Origin: Artemia franciscana
Lineage: Eukaryota; Arthropoda; Branchiopoda; Anostraca; Artemiidae
Assembly (NCBI RefSeq): GCF_032884065.1
Contig: NC_088872.1
Location: forward strand, 36,713,902 to 36,777,901
DNA length: 64,000 nucleotides
Direction: 5' to 3'
Shown here: one piece after another, positions 1 through 12,115 of the stretch
Numbering within the stretch: position 1 is the stretch's first letter
Layout of the letters: each line of letters begins with the position of its first letter
Program-made: the position numbers and the translations under genes
Notes under the pieces: model-generated
Seen by the model: only the letters and a program-made list of their open reading frames with translations
Databases searched by the model: none
Told to the model about the DNA's origin: nothing

Positions 1-1997
1 GGTCAAGGAAACGGTTTGTTTTAAAAAACAAGAAAATAAAGCAAAAAAGCAAAAATTAGGAAAAAAAGGTTAGCGAGGATTGTCATTGGCAAATAAAAAA
101 ATACATTCTATCTTATACATCTCTATTTTAAACATTCTATCTTGTATATATGTTACTGTGAATGTCGAAAATCTGGCTAATGTCGACATTCAACAATTTT
201 GGATATTCACGGTAACATATATAAGAAAGGAAAGCATTTTTTTTGTGTGTGTAGAACACAACCCATATAACTAAAATATCCCATGTTTACCACCGAAATT
301 GCCGACTTTCTGATTACTTTTATATGACAGAGATAACCAGTAAGAGCGATTAGGAACAGATGCGTGAGAAGATTTATTATTCTCAGGATGTAATGCCGTT
401 TTCGACGAGAATCAAATTTATGTCCCTTCCAAAATTTTCTAAGACATAAACCCTCCCAAGGAATTCAAAACTTTCAAAGAAGAATTTGGTGACGAACATT
501 TTCAAGACTGACAAATAGGAAACGTCAAAATACCGTTTCAAAATATGTATGGAAATAGGCCTAAACTGAAAGATTAACTGAAGTTTGATAAGACGTTTGA
601 CAAATGTTGGTTTGGTGTCATAAGCCGTCTGTTTTTAAACTTGTTGGAAAATATTGATTGGAGGCAGCTCAACTGAAAAAAGAACCGACCTTTTTTATTG
701 TTTGAACGGTTCAGAAGCAATTTGGCCATGTCCATAAAAATAGGACAAAAATTCCGCAATAAAATTTCTTTCTGACTTCGATTTGAGTTCACAAAAAAAA
801 AAAAAAACTGACCATATTATTTTGATGCTTCATATTCGACGCCATATGTATCGAAATGCCTAATTTCAAGTTCATGACCCTCCCCCCCCCCAGAAAAAAA
901 TATAAAGAAAACAAAATCGCAACACACGGGCGTAAGTGACGTGTCACGTAAATACTAAACACGCTAGAAATTGTAAATTCTAAAATATACGAAATGACGA
1001 TGTTAAATCGTTCTCGTGTTGGATTAAATTGAAGAAAAATACCGGACTACCTCCCCTTAAACAAACTGTTTCTTTTTCTGACTATGAAAAAAAGAAGAAC
1101 AAATATATTATCCTTCTATGAAATAACAGATCATTGGACTGGATGATATAAAAAAAAAAAAAAAATTATTTCATTCTCTAGTTTGCTGTGGGTTTTGATA
1201 TTATTGTAATGACTCGTAGATATAATAAGTTAAATTAATATAAACGGACAATACTCAGCATTTAACATTACGGGTCTATGAATCTGATTTAATCGTTTCT
1301 AACCAAATGCTGTGGTATTTACAGAAGTTGATTAGTATTTGCCGCTGAAACTCTTTGGTTCTGAATAGGTAAAATGAATTCGCATAATACATTTCCAGCA
1401 GGGCCAGCGGCCTTCCCTTCACACCTGGGCTGTAATAATTGTTTGATATGTTATATGTCAAAATGAGGCAAAGAAAAAAAAATGAAAGACACAGATAATT
1501 AGGATACAACAATAACCACTAAACTCTTAAAGATCAAAAATAAATATGTTTTGTAAAGATATGGCGCTTCCCTGGAAAAAAGTAAAAACATACTTTTTAC
1601 CTTCCTGAAGATTTATAATGATTGCCCCATACCCTCGGTACTTTTTGATAATGCTCAATGTGTCGACAAACTTAATCTAATAGCCAAAACACAGTAAAAT
1701 AGGGATTTGCCTGTATAGACACTTCTCTGTTCTTTTTAGTACACTTTCAGACTGTATAACTTTTGAATATCTCCTTTAGTTTTATGCACTTTGTATAAAC
1801 AGCAATTATTCATCTTTTTCAGTTGCATCTCGATTTTTTTTTTAATTATATGAAGTTCAGTTGCTTCAGTTTGAATTTGTATTTTTTCCCTAATGCTTTC
1901 TCTGCTTTTCCGAGGCAATGAAAATAAAAGGAAAAAATCACCTGCTTCAAATAAAATCAAGTTTGTGTTGTTACTTTAATGATAATTGATCTTCCAG
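1..1997. other. Non-coding sequence upstream of the first visible exon
   Basis: No convincing exon is visible on either strand. The stretch is AT-rich with poly-A/T and poly-C tracts (about 790-806, 883-892 and 1149-1166) and one strong inverted repeat near 144-224. It is probably intron or flank of the + strand gene whose exon begins at 1998. Confidence 0.5.
144..224. repeat. Imperfect hairpin with a palindromic core
   Basis: Arms at about 144-166 and 201-224 are inverted copies (TATATATGTTACTGTGAAT against its complement, with a few mismatches). The loop holds a perfect 12-bp palindrome, AATGTCGACATT, at 179-190. It could be a tiny foldback element or relic terminal repeats. No target-site duplication was identified. 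Confidence 0.6.
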
Positions 1998-2265
1998 CGC
2001 AAGACAACTTGTGCAAATCTTCAAGGAATTTGGACCAATCAGAATCAATATATGCTGGAACGCGTTCACTTTATTGTCGCTCACCGATAGCTGCTCAGCG
2101 CACCATGCTCAATCGCTCTCAGTCAGTCTACTCCAAGTCCCAAAATCTGGTTAATCAAAGGATTCATCCAGTGGCTAGCGCTGTGGCACCAAAAAATGGT
2201 GGCTTTGAAGCACTTTCAAGACAAGAGAATATTTACGTTGGTAGACTTGGGGCACCATCTATGAG
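1998..2265 (+). CDS. Internal exon of a tyrosine-rich, probably disordered protein (gene not recognised)
   Basis: The open frame has an AG acceptor at 1996-1997 (pyrimidine-poor but plausible) and a GTAAAT donor at 2266. Splicing to 6602 completes an Arg codon (AG+G) and keeps the frame open, so the two exons support each other. The ~89 residues carry short Ser/Arg/Tyr motifs spaced along the chain, such as SESIYAG, RSLYCR, SQSVYSK and QENIYVG. The same style continues in the next exon. No folded domain is recognisable. The motif pattern suits a scaffold tail with phosphotyrosine sites, but that role is inference. The exon starts mid-codon, so more exons must lie upstream, outside the window or unseen. 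An ATG at 1979 is open in the same frame, but it sits before the acceptor and is unlikely to be the true start. Confidence 0.65.
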
Positions 2266-2690
2266 GTAAATTAATTTCTTATAGCAGAACAATAGTTTTT
2301 AAATAAATTCAGCAGCCCAACAAAAGCTAAGTTTGCAAGGATCTGCTCGGAAAACAAAGATAATCAGAAAAAATATTAATATTTAAATTGAATAAATAGA
2401 AATAAGTCAATCTCTAGGTTTAGTTTAAGAACTAAAAAATGGGGATAGGACGCATACTAAATTAAGCATATAGACAAAACTACATCTCGTAACTTACGAT
2501 ATAGCAGTAAGGTTTATGATGTCATAGCATATGACGCTCAATATATAGCGTATAGTATGTATAATTATATGATGTCATCGTAACGTATATTGTGTTACTT
2601 CATCTTTATCGTTTAAGCTACGTGTTTTTCGCAGCAATAATTATATGAAAAACATATGTCTTGTAAGTAAGTAAGCGTCTTAGTTATAAA

Positions 2691-4770
2691 ATGTTCAATA
2701 TTAAATCTCTTGTCATTGTGATTCCAGTCTCATGTGATGGAATAGCAGGCTCGTGGGCTTTTAAAAAGTTTAGTGAATCCAAAAAGAATGCAAGTTTAAG
2801 TGAAGATAAAGATGGGCTGAACGCTCATTTTAGGAAAAATAGTGATCTGTTTAGTGAGGCTACAACAACCAATGCCCCAGCCTCAATGGAGCCTAGTGCA
2901 ATTAAGCAAGAAATTAAAATTTCCTGTGGTAATTTGATTGATTAGAATAAAAGAGACTCGGAAAGCCTCGTCCCTATAGAAGCACATAAAACAAGGATAA
3001 AAAGGAGATAAAGGAAGAGAAAAGAGAAATCGTTAAAGAGCAGGAGTCGTAGAAAGATTTAGAGGAAAACGTTGAACCCTCTGCTATGAGGGAGATGGTT
3101 GAAGATACTGAAGATTCTCCAGCTGCCAAAACGAAGGAGGATAAGGTAACTAGTGAGATTAAGGGCTCTGTTAAGAAATCAACAACCAGTTCAAAAACCA
3201 AAAACCCACAGTTTCAAAAGCAGCACTTAAATCTAATGCTGGAAAAAAGGACTTAAAAAGCAGGATATTATTTCATGCCATGCCATTTGAGCCAAACCCT
3301 GGAATAATCGCTTCACGTAATAATAAAAAGGAGCCCATTTCCTGTTCAATTCCAGATGGGGCAGTCAGATCCAAGAATAAAGAATTCAGTGGGAAAGAAT
3401 TAGCTTCAAAAGCTATATCAGGAATTGCTTCAAGGGAGAAAGGACTTGAAAAAAAACGTAGTTTCATGTTATGCAAGCTCTTACGTGAAAAAACCCTTAC
3501 GCGATGACAAGAACAAGCCCATTTCCCGTTCTACTCCAGAGAGCAACCGAATCTAAGAATAAAGAAAGTGCAGGGAAAGATGCAGCTTCGAAAACTGCAC
3601 CAAAATTGGCTGCAAGGGAGAAAGAAGGTGAAAACCATGATGTGATTTCGTGTTATATCAACCCATTCAGATCCAGGAATGAGCCCTTACGCAATGATAA
3701 ACGAACCCATTTCCTGTTCTACTCCAGAGAGGGCAGTTGAATCCAGAAATAAAGAATCTATAGGGAAATATACGACTTCAGACATCAAACCTGAAATTGT
3801 TGCCAACGAACCAAACTATTTCCGTTGCCAAAGTTGTACCGACGCGGCGATATTATGCCAAAACCAAAATTATGCTGAGGTGGTTTCATGTCATGCCAAC
3901 TCTGCCAAACCTAGCGATGAACCCTGGTGGTATCACAAATTTGATGTAGGAGGAAAATGACTTTCAAACCTTGATTCAATTTCGTGCTATGCTAACTCAG
4001 CTAGCCAGTGTCTCTTTAGCATGCACGAGAACCTCTTCAACGTCTTTCCCCACTTACAAGGTCCTATTTCAAAAGAAAGTAGAATGGCTTGAATTTTCGT
4101 CTCTTAAGAAAGGGAATGAACGGAAAACCTTAGAAACTTACTCCCGACTGAATGTAATTTATCAGAAACGGTTCTATCACAGTATTTGTGAATTTTGGTG
4201 CGCTTTGTTTGATTGTGTTGATAATGAAAACAGGCCAGTCCGTGCCAGTTCATTATTATATCGAAGTTAACTTAGCCAAATACTTCATTTCAACTGATCA
4301 ACAAATTTTGGAAACACTTCTTTACTTCGTAGTTCCAGAAGTTGGTAACGGGGAAATACCTTTCACTCGGGTTCTTAATCCTAGTGTGGTTGGAAAAAAA
4401 ACTGCCCAAACAGACAAGAGCTGACGTGTCACACAGTACTTACCAAAACCAGTCTATTTCTGGCTGTGGGTTTGAATAAAGTTGGATCTGGTTCCGTAAA
4501 TAAAGCAAAAATTGTGAATTATGATCTTGATAGGATCAATTTAGAAGTTGCAGAAGGCTGTTGCTATTGCTGTACGCATTGATTCTTTGAATTCAGGTCA
4601 TTAACTTTGTGTAAAAAAGAATCCTCAAAGAGGGCTGGTGTCGTTCTAATGTTTCATTAATGGAGGAGACTGATCTAAAAGATATAACTGTGGCTGACTA
4701 CCCGTTTTTGCCACAAACAGCTTTTCTGGTCCTTCAGAGGTCTTGAAAGCTTTTGCAACCCTTAAGTTTT
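2691..4770 (+). pseudogene. Decayed coding region with three degenerate ~60-residue repeats
   Basis: Open stretches in shifting + frames (2691-2945, about 3060-3260, 3280-3507, 3504-3740, 3679-3960, 3971-4270, 4188-4424) read as one Lys/Glu/Ser-rich protein broken by stops and frameshifts. Between 3338 and 3810 a unit beginning EPISCS or similar, followed by SKNKE..GK and a REK-type segment, recurs three times in different frames. Downstream, 4188-4424 looks globular (IEVNLAKYF...QILETLLYFVV). I do not recognise the family. It lies in the intron of the tyrosine-rich gene and ends beside a dispersed repeat at 4795, so it may be a decayed transposon ORF or a host-gene relic. Confidence 0.5.
3338..3810 (+). 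repeat. Three degenerate direct repeats of about 180-190 bp
   Basis: Units start at about 3338, 3520 and 3708. Each begins CCCATTTCC(T/C)GTTC followed by a CCAGA segment, then an AAGAATAAAGAA-type segment about 40 bases later and GGGAAAGA after that. They translate to a recurring ~60-residue protein repeat, now in conflicting frames. Confidence 0.7.
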
Positions 4771-4794
4771 TTAGTACTTTCAAAATAGCTATTT

Positions 4795-4985
4795 ATTCTA
4801 ATTAAACCCTTTCTGATTCAGGGGTCATTCTTAAAGAATTTGAACAAAATTCGAACTTTAGCGTAAAGAGCGAAGTATTGACGAGGGGGTGAACCCCCTC
4901 ATATACGTTATAATTACTGTTCGTTTTAATGTCTCTCCATTCTTTCAGTTGAAAAAACTCGTTTTTTTTTTTTAATCAAATAAGG
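4795..4985 (-). repeat. Dispersed repeat, inverted relative to the copy near 53.5 kb
   Basis: The segment containing CTGATTCAGGGGTCATTC, a GTAAAGAGCGAAGTATT-like block and the hairpin GAGGGGGTGAACCCCCTC matches the reverse complement of about 53521-53640. The family is unnamed here. The hairpin around 4884-4901 is conserved in both copies although its bases differ (GAGGGG...CCCCTC at 53533-53550), suggesting the fold matters to the element. Confidence 0.7.
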
Positions 4986-6601
4986 AAAGACGATCTTACT
5001 CTAATCTTTAACAGGCTCTATTGTTTTAGTTCAATAGAATAGCATTGGGTTGGTAGCCTATGAGAAAGTGTGTCTCTGGGCCCGGTTGCGGTAGCCCTAG
5101 GGTCATTTGTGACAAGTTCATGGCCTATTGTAGTTTTCTTTAATAAGTAAAACAATTCCCGCGTTTAACAAAGCTTATTCTAATAACTGAATAAGTGTAA
5201 TTATTATGGTTTTAACATAAAAAGTATTTCAAACAAAAAAAGCCTTGTGAACCCATAGAACCTTCGAAACTAACCAAAAGTATTGTAAGCTCATACCAAT
5301 GGATGACTATTTGCAGAATTTTCAACCTGTAGAAGGACCTGTTGCAGATTATTGAGCTCTGAGGCCCGATAAGTGAATAGTCAATTGTAATAGGTATCAG
5401 TAAGTGCTTTTGAGTAAAATCAGTAATTGCAACTGGCTATTGAATGCCAAAAATTACAAGAATCTAATGCAAGAAACTTAATAAAGGTAGGAAATATCTA
5501 TCAAAAAATAAATTTGCCGCCTATAGTTCCTTTTCGCATAACCTACTTGCTTTTCTATGTAAACATTCTGTTTTCGTTTTGAAGTTCAATTTCGACTTGA
5601 TTTGGAGACAGCTAAGGGATTGCTATTCCCATCTTGGGACATTCTCTTGTTTGCTATCAGAACTGAAAAACGTCTTTTCTTGTTGGAATATGATAATTTA
5701 AACTTTACAATTTCAAGCTACTATAGAAGCATGTTATTGTTAGGAATAAACTTTTGTGCAAGAAATAATTTTCACTGTTGGGAACGAAGAGTGTTCCACA
5801 GAAGCTAGTAAAACTTCAGGCTGAATACGTAATTGTTTTTATGAGATTAGAAAAAAAAGAATTTGATCTTTAGATTTTTTTCTAGTACCAAAGCGAGTTT
5901 TTCAAGTTAACTACTACAATTCTTCTCTTGGATTTTTTTTTTAAAGTAGCATATCCTCTTCCCTTGCGGTAGATCCTAAAAAGCCCAGTAAAATGTGTTA
6001 CCCTCAAATAGCCATCTTACGGGCTTAAAGGTGGGATAGAACCTCAAATGAATTAAACGACAAGGCGTAAATCCATCCAGCATTAGATATATTATAGTAA
6101 TCACTAATTTAGGAAAACAATCTTCCTTTTCTCCTTCTGTCTCTTTTTTTTTTTTTTATGTGTTTGTGCTGTTGCATTGGTGATTTCTCTTTTCATGATA
6201 ATATGTATTCCCTGTACTTCGGGATCTTAGGGATCTAGGGATTTAAACTTCTGCTTCTAGGGAATTCTGTAAAAATCTAAAACGCTACAATTACTTTCGG
6301 GAAGCGCTGGAGCTGAGCCTCCGATTATGACTATATAGGCACAGTGTTGGGACGTCAGATATTACCAAGATTGCTCAAAAATGCTTTTGGTGTACCAATA
6401 GAGGTAAGAAAGCACACAATTTAGCTGGAAAGGTGTTCAAAGAGTTCGAAATGCTCAAAGATGGGAGGGATTGAAAATGCAAGGACCTGTTTGGCAGGTG
6501 GCAAAATTATGCTTCCGTACTCTAAATAAAAATTTTCCTCTTTTTCAAACTTTTCTTGAACGTAAATAAGAAAATAAATAAACTAATAATGTTCTTTATA
6601 G
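4986..6601. other. Remainder of the intron before the exon at 6602
   Basis: No exon or recognisable element is seen. The open frame at 5602-5808 has no motif support and no splice context that I trust. The last bases (TTCTTTATAG) form the acceptor for the exon at 6602. Confidence 0.5.
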
Positions 6602-7256
6602 GTCAGAAAGTATTTATGTCCCACGAAGCCAATTTCAAAATGAAGCAGTTTATTACTCAAAAAAGCAGAACGAAAACGTTTATTCAACAAAGCCTCCTCT
6701 TGCTTCCGATCCATACCCACGGAGTGATTCAGGCTATTCCCAGAAAGCAGATCAGCTCTACCAACCTCCTCTTCCTCCTACTCCTATGAGTGAAGACCAA
6801 AAGCTGGAGGAGGAAAATATAAGGAATGCTGAGTGCACCAGAGCTGAGTACACCAGAAGCTCGAATGATCCCTATAACCGAAATGAAAATGAATACGGAA
6901 GACGTCAGTTACCTCAAAGGCATGAATCCGTTTGTGGGGTAGTTCCCCCAATAAGGAGAGATGAAAGTTACAAACAATTTTCCCCAAACAATTCTCATAG
7001 TGATTCCGCATATGGTTCTGTAAATACGCCCTCTACACCTAGCGGAAATAAAGGGTTTAACTACTCCCTCTCTGAAAATCAAAATAAGAACTATCAGCAG
7101 ACTGAACAGTTAAGAGGTAATGAGTATAATTGCAATCAGGGAGCTTTAATTGTTGACGCCACGCGGGAATCCCTCTATGGCTATTCTAAGCAAGAGATGC
7201 TGCAGAATCGACAAAATTCAACTGATAATCATAACGTGCAAGCTGTCCGATATTAA
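6602..7256 (+). CDS. Terminal exon of the tyrosine-rich protein
   Basis: The acceptor TTCTTTATAG ends at 6601. Base 6602 completes the Arg codon begun at 2264-2265, and the frame stays open to TAA at 7254-7256 (217 residues here, ~307 over both exons). The exon starts upstream of the first internal ATG (6786), because the preceding 60 codons continue the same motif style: SESIYV, NEAVYY, NENVYS, SDSGYS, ADQLYQ. A proline-rich patch PPLPPTP (about 55 residues in) could bind SH3 or WW domains, and later motifs include SDSAYGS and RESLYGY. Composition is rich in Asn, Gln, Ser, Tyr and Arg with no hydrophobic core, so it is probably disordered. A cytoplasmic signalling or junction scaffold is a guess; I cannot name the gene. 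Confidence 0.75.
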
Positions 7257-7514
7257 ATATTACATTGTCTGATATACATTGCCATTCACAGATAAAATGT
7301 ACGGATATGTGCTTTTCATTGTTCCCTCGACTTGAGATTCGAAATTTATCGCAGTGTGCCGCCATTTACGTTATATTATTGAGGAACCGGATCCTCAGAT
7401 GTCGATTTATTCGATTATCTTGAAGTAAGAACTTCAAAGATTCCAGGGAATTTGTTCTTTATCATTAAGCATAGGGTTATCACCAGCTTCATTTTAAACA
7501 ATTTCTTTCAATCG

Positions 7515-7520
7515 AATAAA
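7515..7520 (+). promoter_or_regulatory. Candidate polyadenylation signal AATAAA
   Basis: This is the first AATAAA after the stop codon at 7256, giving a ~260-nt 3' UTR. No other AATAAA or ATTAAA was seen between stop and signal. Confidence 0.45.
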
Positions 7521-8404
7521 ATATCTATATCGTTTTCTGGTCCTAAAAAATGAAATAATAAGATCCTGCTAAAAATTTGACTTCAACTAACATAAGAAAC
7601 TATATTTGTCTAAAACTAAAATTCCGTAAAAATGATGTCCTGCTGGAAATAATTTCGCATGGAAACCTTGGTTAGACGCCTAACCTAGCTTTAGGCTAGA
7701 TTAAGCCACAAAGCAGGGATAAAACCCAAAAGTAAAGAGATATTTATTTGTCCCTAGACTAATTGTTTTTGTAGAGAAATACATGAACAACGATAAACTT
7801 CAAGTAAACATTGGCGTGATCTTAAAAAAAAACGCGTTAAAAATGAGGTTTCCAAAAATGGTTGATGTCTAATTCCCTCTGGGCTCTGAATGAATGCAAA
7901 TGCAAAAAAAGAAGAAACAGACAGCAAGAAATATAGCAGGAAATATTTATTTCAAAAAGAATAACCCTAAATTTTTTATTTTAGAAATGATATGCGTTCC
8001 GTATATCTTTACGTTTAAAAAACAGTAACATTTTAAGTCTAAAAATCTGAATATCTGTTTAAAGAATAGAGCCAGGAAAATAAAGTAAAGCTTGATTTTG
8101 TGGAAATCTGCCAATTGTTACCTGTTTAATCGAACTATTTAAGCTAGCTTTAAAAATTCGCTGGCCGAATTCAATCTTTATTAGCCCAGTTTGGGGCAAC
8201 TAGGCCAACATGGCACCACTGCTTATGTCTACCGTTGAATTTGTCTTATTCTTACTTTGGAAGGAACAAAAATGACTACGTACGTACATTTTACCTTTGA
8301 ACAGTTGTGTTTTGAGAAAAGATCTCATTTTATAGCGAGGTTTGAATGCTTACAAAATCGTGATTGAAAATTATTAGTGCTAAACCCATTTAGATAGAAA
8401 AACA

Positions 8405-8535
8405 ACTAGAGGCCATATTCTCGCTAGCTTTGCTACTTATTCCGTTCTGAAATAGCAATGACACGATTGCGGAATAGAGTAATCCGACTTAACGGCGAGA
8501 TCCAACCGCCAAATCTTGCGAATCTAGCCTCTAGT
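8405..8535. mobile_element. 131-bp foldback/MITE-like element
   Basis: Termini are inverted: ACTAGAGGCCATATTCTCGC at the left and the complement of ACTAGAGGCTAGATTCGCAA at the right. A further inner pair reads TTATTCCG and CGGAATA. No clear target-site duplication was found, so the class is unassigned. Confidence 0.6.
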
Positions 8536-11500
8536 CTTTTTTGCTGTTTCTTTGGCTAAACCTCAGTACTTGCAAAGATTGGAATATATTTAGCTGAAGA
8601 TAATGTAACGTAATTAACAGATCATTCAAACTGATGGAACTGCAAACACGATATATTGTAGACTTTTCACTGGACAGGGCTCACATTGTTTTGAAAGCTG
8701 CCAGTATTTTCTTTATTTAAATAGTGAAGCCAGCCTAAGCCATAATTTTCTAGCGTAATTTCGAAAAGGACAGCCATTTAGAATTTCACCTTTCATTGTG
8801 CACTGTCTGACCACGTCAATGAAAATATGAAACACCACAAAAGCGTATACCATTAGAATTCACACTGACTCGAGTATTATCAAGAACCAAGAGCACGGAT
8901 TTTCAAATTAAATGTTCAAAAAGTAGCTTTTTTGAAATAATTATTTTATCATTATAATTTTGCTTATCTACAGGTTTTAGTGAGGCCAGCCAGTTAAAAA
9001 ACTGGGGCCAGATAGGGTAAGTCATTTCTTTTCGGGCATTACTTCCTTCATTTTATTCAAAGTCGTGTAACAAGCAAAAAATTTACATTACTCTCAGTTC
9101 TATAGCCTCTAAAATTCAATATGATGGTGTAATTTCAAGCTCCAAAATTTTTAACAAATTAAACAGCTATTAAATTTTATTTGACAAATAACTCAGCGAC
9201 CAGTCTGGGACTACGGAACAAAAACGAACAAGGTGAAAATTATGCTGATGCTTTTGAACCGAATAATTTTTAGAGTTTGCATGTTTTCTTCGTTAAATGG
9301 CCTTGCATAAGGGGTTTTGGGTGTTGAAATCCCTGAAGCATAATTTCTTCTCCTTCTTCTCTGTATAAATCTAAGTGTGGATGTACACCCCACCAATTGA
9401 CGCCACTAGGCCTTGCCTGGATCTTATTATTCTTTGTCTGAAAGTCGTTTGTTGCATCTAGATTGCGGTCATGCTAGCTATCAATACCACCGTAAAACCA
9501 ATTTCAGCTTAGTATGAAGTGGTTGCATTGGTGCCAGGAACCTGGTTGTAGATTAAAAGAGATGATTTATTTTTATGCCATGATCGTCTATTTTAATTTT
9601 GAAAAGGTTGGGCAATCATAATATGTAGGCAAATATTCTGATTGAAGTTCAAACAAGGTCAACTTGGGTTTTTGACTTTTATTTTGAACAGGCTTGGATT
9701 CAACTCATAAAAAAATCAGCTGATCCTTGACCTTGTCGAAATCTAAGTGTGAATGGGCCTTTAGCTGAAGTTTTCCGTTCACTGAAGTCTAGTAATTTCA
9801 GTGTTACTCAGTACTAAATGTTTTTGTTTTTAACCGTACAATTTGTTTTGTTTTTCTGTCATTTTAGACATTGATTCATCATATTAAACATCAAAGTATG
9901 CTTTTAAAAAATCTGTAATGCTTGAAATTCCATAATTGAAAATTTTATTCTCATAAACTTAATTAGCGACTTTATGCAGGAATGTTAAATGGCAAGAAGA
10001 TGTTTTTTTGACAGAAATCTCCCAAGGATTTGCAATTTTGTTTGTTTGAATGATCTTTTGTGTACTTATTTATTTGTGGATATCATAGTGACAGCTCGAG
10101 TGTTAATTTTATAGGTTGTGATTGATTAGGCAGCCTTGAAAATTTTGACGTACTTATATAACGAGGTGAATGCATTGAATCCTAAAATATCTTTTAGAAA
10201 ATGTGTGGTTCTTTTTTTATTGTATTAGAGTACCCAAGGGAAAACACTGGGGAGGGATATGGTGAAATTTATAAAATGTGACCACTCTAAAATTGGTGTC
10301 CAAGGATGCTAGAAAGGTCGTAATACTGTTAATATACCGATTTTTTGCTTTTTTACTGAAATGCTACTCAGACTTGTACTTTCTACCCTTCCATCTCACT
10401 TTTATACACATATTAAAATCACGGAAAAATGGAAGGAGACATATTAACAAGTGGACCAAAATTCGAAGTATTTTAACTTTTCCTAAATTCCCAAGAATTC
10501 AAGGAAGTATTCCTAACATTATGCGTTAACGGTAATATCAGGCGAGTACGTTGTAGGGGGGGGGGGGGGTGCTACAGATCAGAACTCTCCATCTTGAAAT
10601 TTCGAGGCTTGTTGATTTATTTTTATTTTGGTCCGTTTTTGCCTTCCCCCCTCGAAGCACAATCCTGCGTCAATGCTCTGTCTAGATTCCTTTACGTTAC
10701 CCCATTTCCAAGCAATAAGCATATAAGTTATTTTAAGCCTATTATTATTTAGCCTCCTAAAACCCTCACCAGTGCAATTCTATATTTGACTTCGTAACAG
10801 AATGTCATAATTTGGCAAGGTTCATGAACTACTTTTTACAAGTTTCGCACAAAAAAGTTGTATTTAGCTCCTGCCCAGAGGAGAATAAATCAAAAGGCGA
10901 CTCTTCCAAAAAGCACAGGCGGACACAAAAAAAAGAGAATCGATAAAGAGTAAAATTTCGGAAGATCTAGCCTCAGGTTTATCTCCAGGATACGTACTTA
11001 TGCTCTGAGCATACGAACAAAGGGCTGATGTTTTTAGCCCCCTCCCCCTTCCGGATGTCAAGATTTTCATGGTTCCCACTGCAATTGCCCGTATTTTTCA
11101 ATAATTTGTCATGTTGTTTGTCCTTTTCTTTTCAAAGTTCTTTCAAGTCTATACAGTGCCAAACTCTTCTTACCCAGTTGGGAATACAAAAACAGCTCCG
11201 TCTTGCTGAAAGACGATGCTTCCTTAGATTCTCATTCTTTTGAAGTTAGACTCTCGGTGAATTTACAAGTTTTTTTTACATCATTTTACAAAAAGGACAA
11301 TTAAAGATTTTGATTTTTTTTTAATTTCGTTAAATTTTTGACTTTTATTCTATAGTATCTTGATGAGAAAATAAATGTCTTCTTTTAAATTAGCGCTTGC
11401 CGCATTATTCTTCTGTAGTTGTGAGGTTTCGGATTTATTTCATATTCGACATTCAAATCAGTTCGCAAATATTTTGGAAAGATTTGAAATTTTCACAATA

Positions 11501-11569
11501 TAATTGCCTCACTAAAAAAGTCTTCTTCCCTGAAAGCTTCTAATAATTGCACTATCATCTTTTAAAACA

Positions 11570-11917
11570 ATTAACGTTTTAAAAACTTTCCTTTAAATAC
11601 AGTTTTCTAACATCTCTCAAGATCAAAGCTTTTATCTTATCAAAGATCGTTTACAATTACACATTTATCTTAGAACTTTCAATGTTTAAGCAGGTGCATT
11701 GAGCTAGTCGCTTCTGCCAATTGCAAAATGTCTGCTAAATGCACTCTTTTCTTTTGTCATAATTAACGTTCCTAATTAGTTTTCAAACATACTTCAAGAT
11801 CGAAACTTTTGTGTATTTATCTTATCAGACACCTCTTCCCGAAAAGGACTGTTTAGAATTGTATTTTATCTTCAAATTTACTCATTATTTAAGCAGGTGT
11901 AATGAGCTAGTCACTTG
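11570..11917. repeat. Imperfect tandem duplication, period about 190-205 bp
   Basis: Landmarks recur in order: AATTAACGTT (about 11570 and 11762), CAAGATC.AAAC/GCTTTT, TATCTTATCA, then TTTAAGCAGGTG followed by GAGCTAGTC (about 11688 and 11890). Copies are roughly 75-80% alike, so the duplication is old. Confidence 0.65.
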
Positions 11918-12115
11918 ACTATTAACAGTGTTTATATATGTCTTTTTAGTATTATACGACGACTCTGGTTTTATACTTGTGTATTAAAAATATAATAAAT
12001 GAAAAATAAGCGAGTTTTTCTTCATAGTATTGTGTCAATTTTTATTTGCTGTCAAAGTGGTAGAAACTAAAGAATTTTATCAATGAATAATTTCTGAGAC
12101 CACACTGGCTAATTA

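Larger units (their letters stand above)
7521..12115. other. Long non-coding stretch after the + strand gene
   Basis: No exon is supportable on either strand. Short open frames (for example 10278-10529 +, 10864-11079 - and 11028-11243 +) show no family resemblance. The stretch contains a small foldback (8405-8535), a G-run at 10556-10569 and an imperfect tandem duplication at 11570-11917, listed separately. Confidence 0.5.

Noticed and set aside
10549..10680. Short element with G-run and CAGGCGAGTACG / CGCAGG-like ends
   Set aside because: The ends are only loosely inverted and no target duplication could be found.
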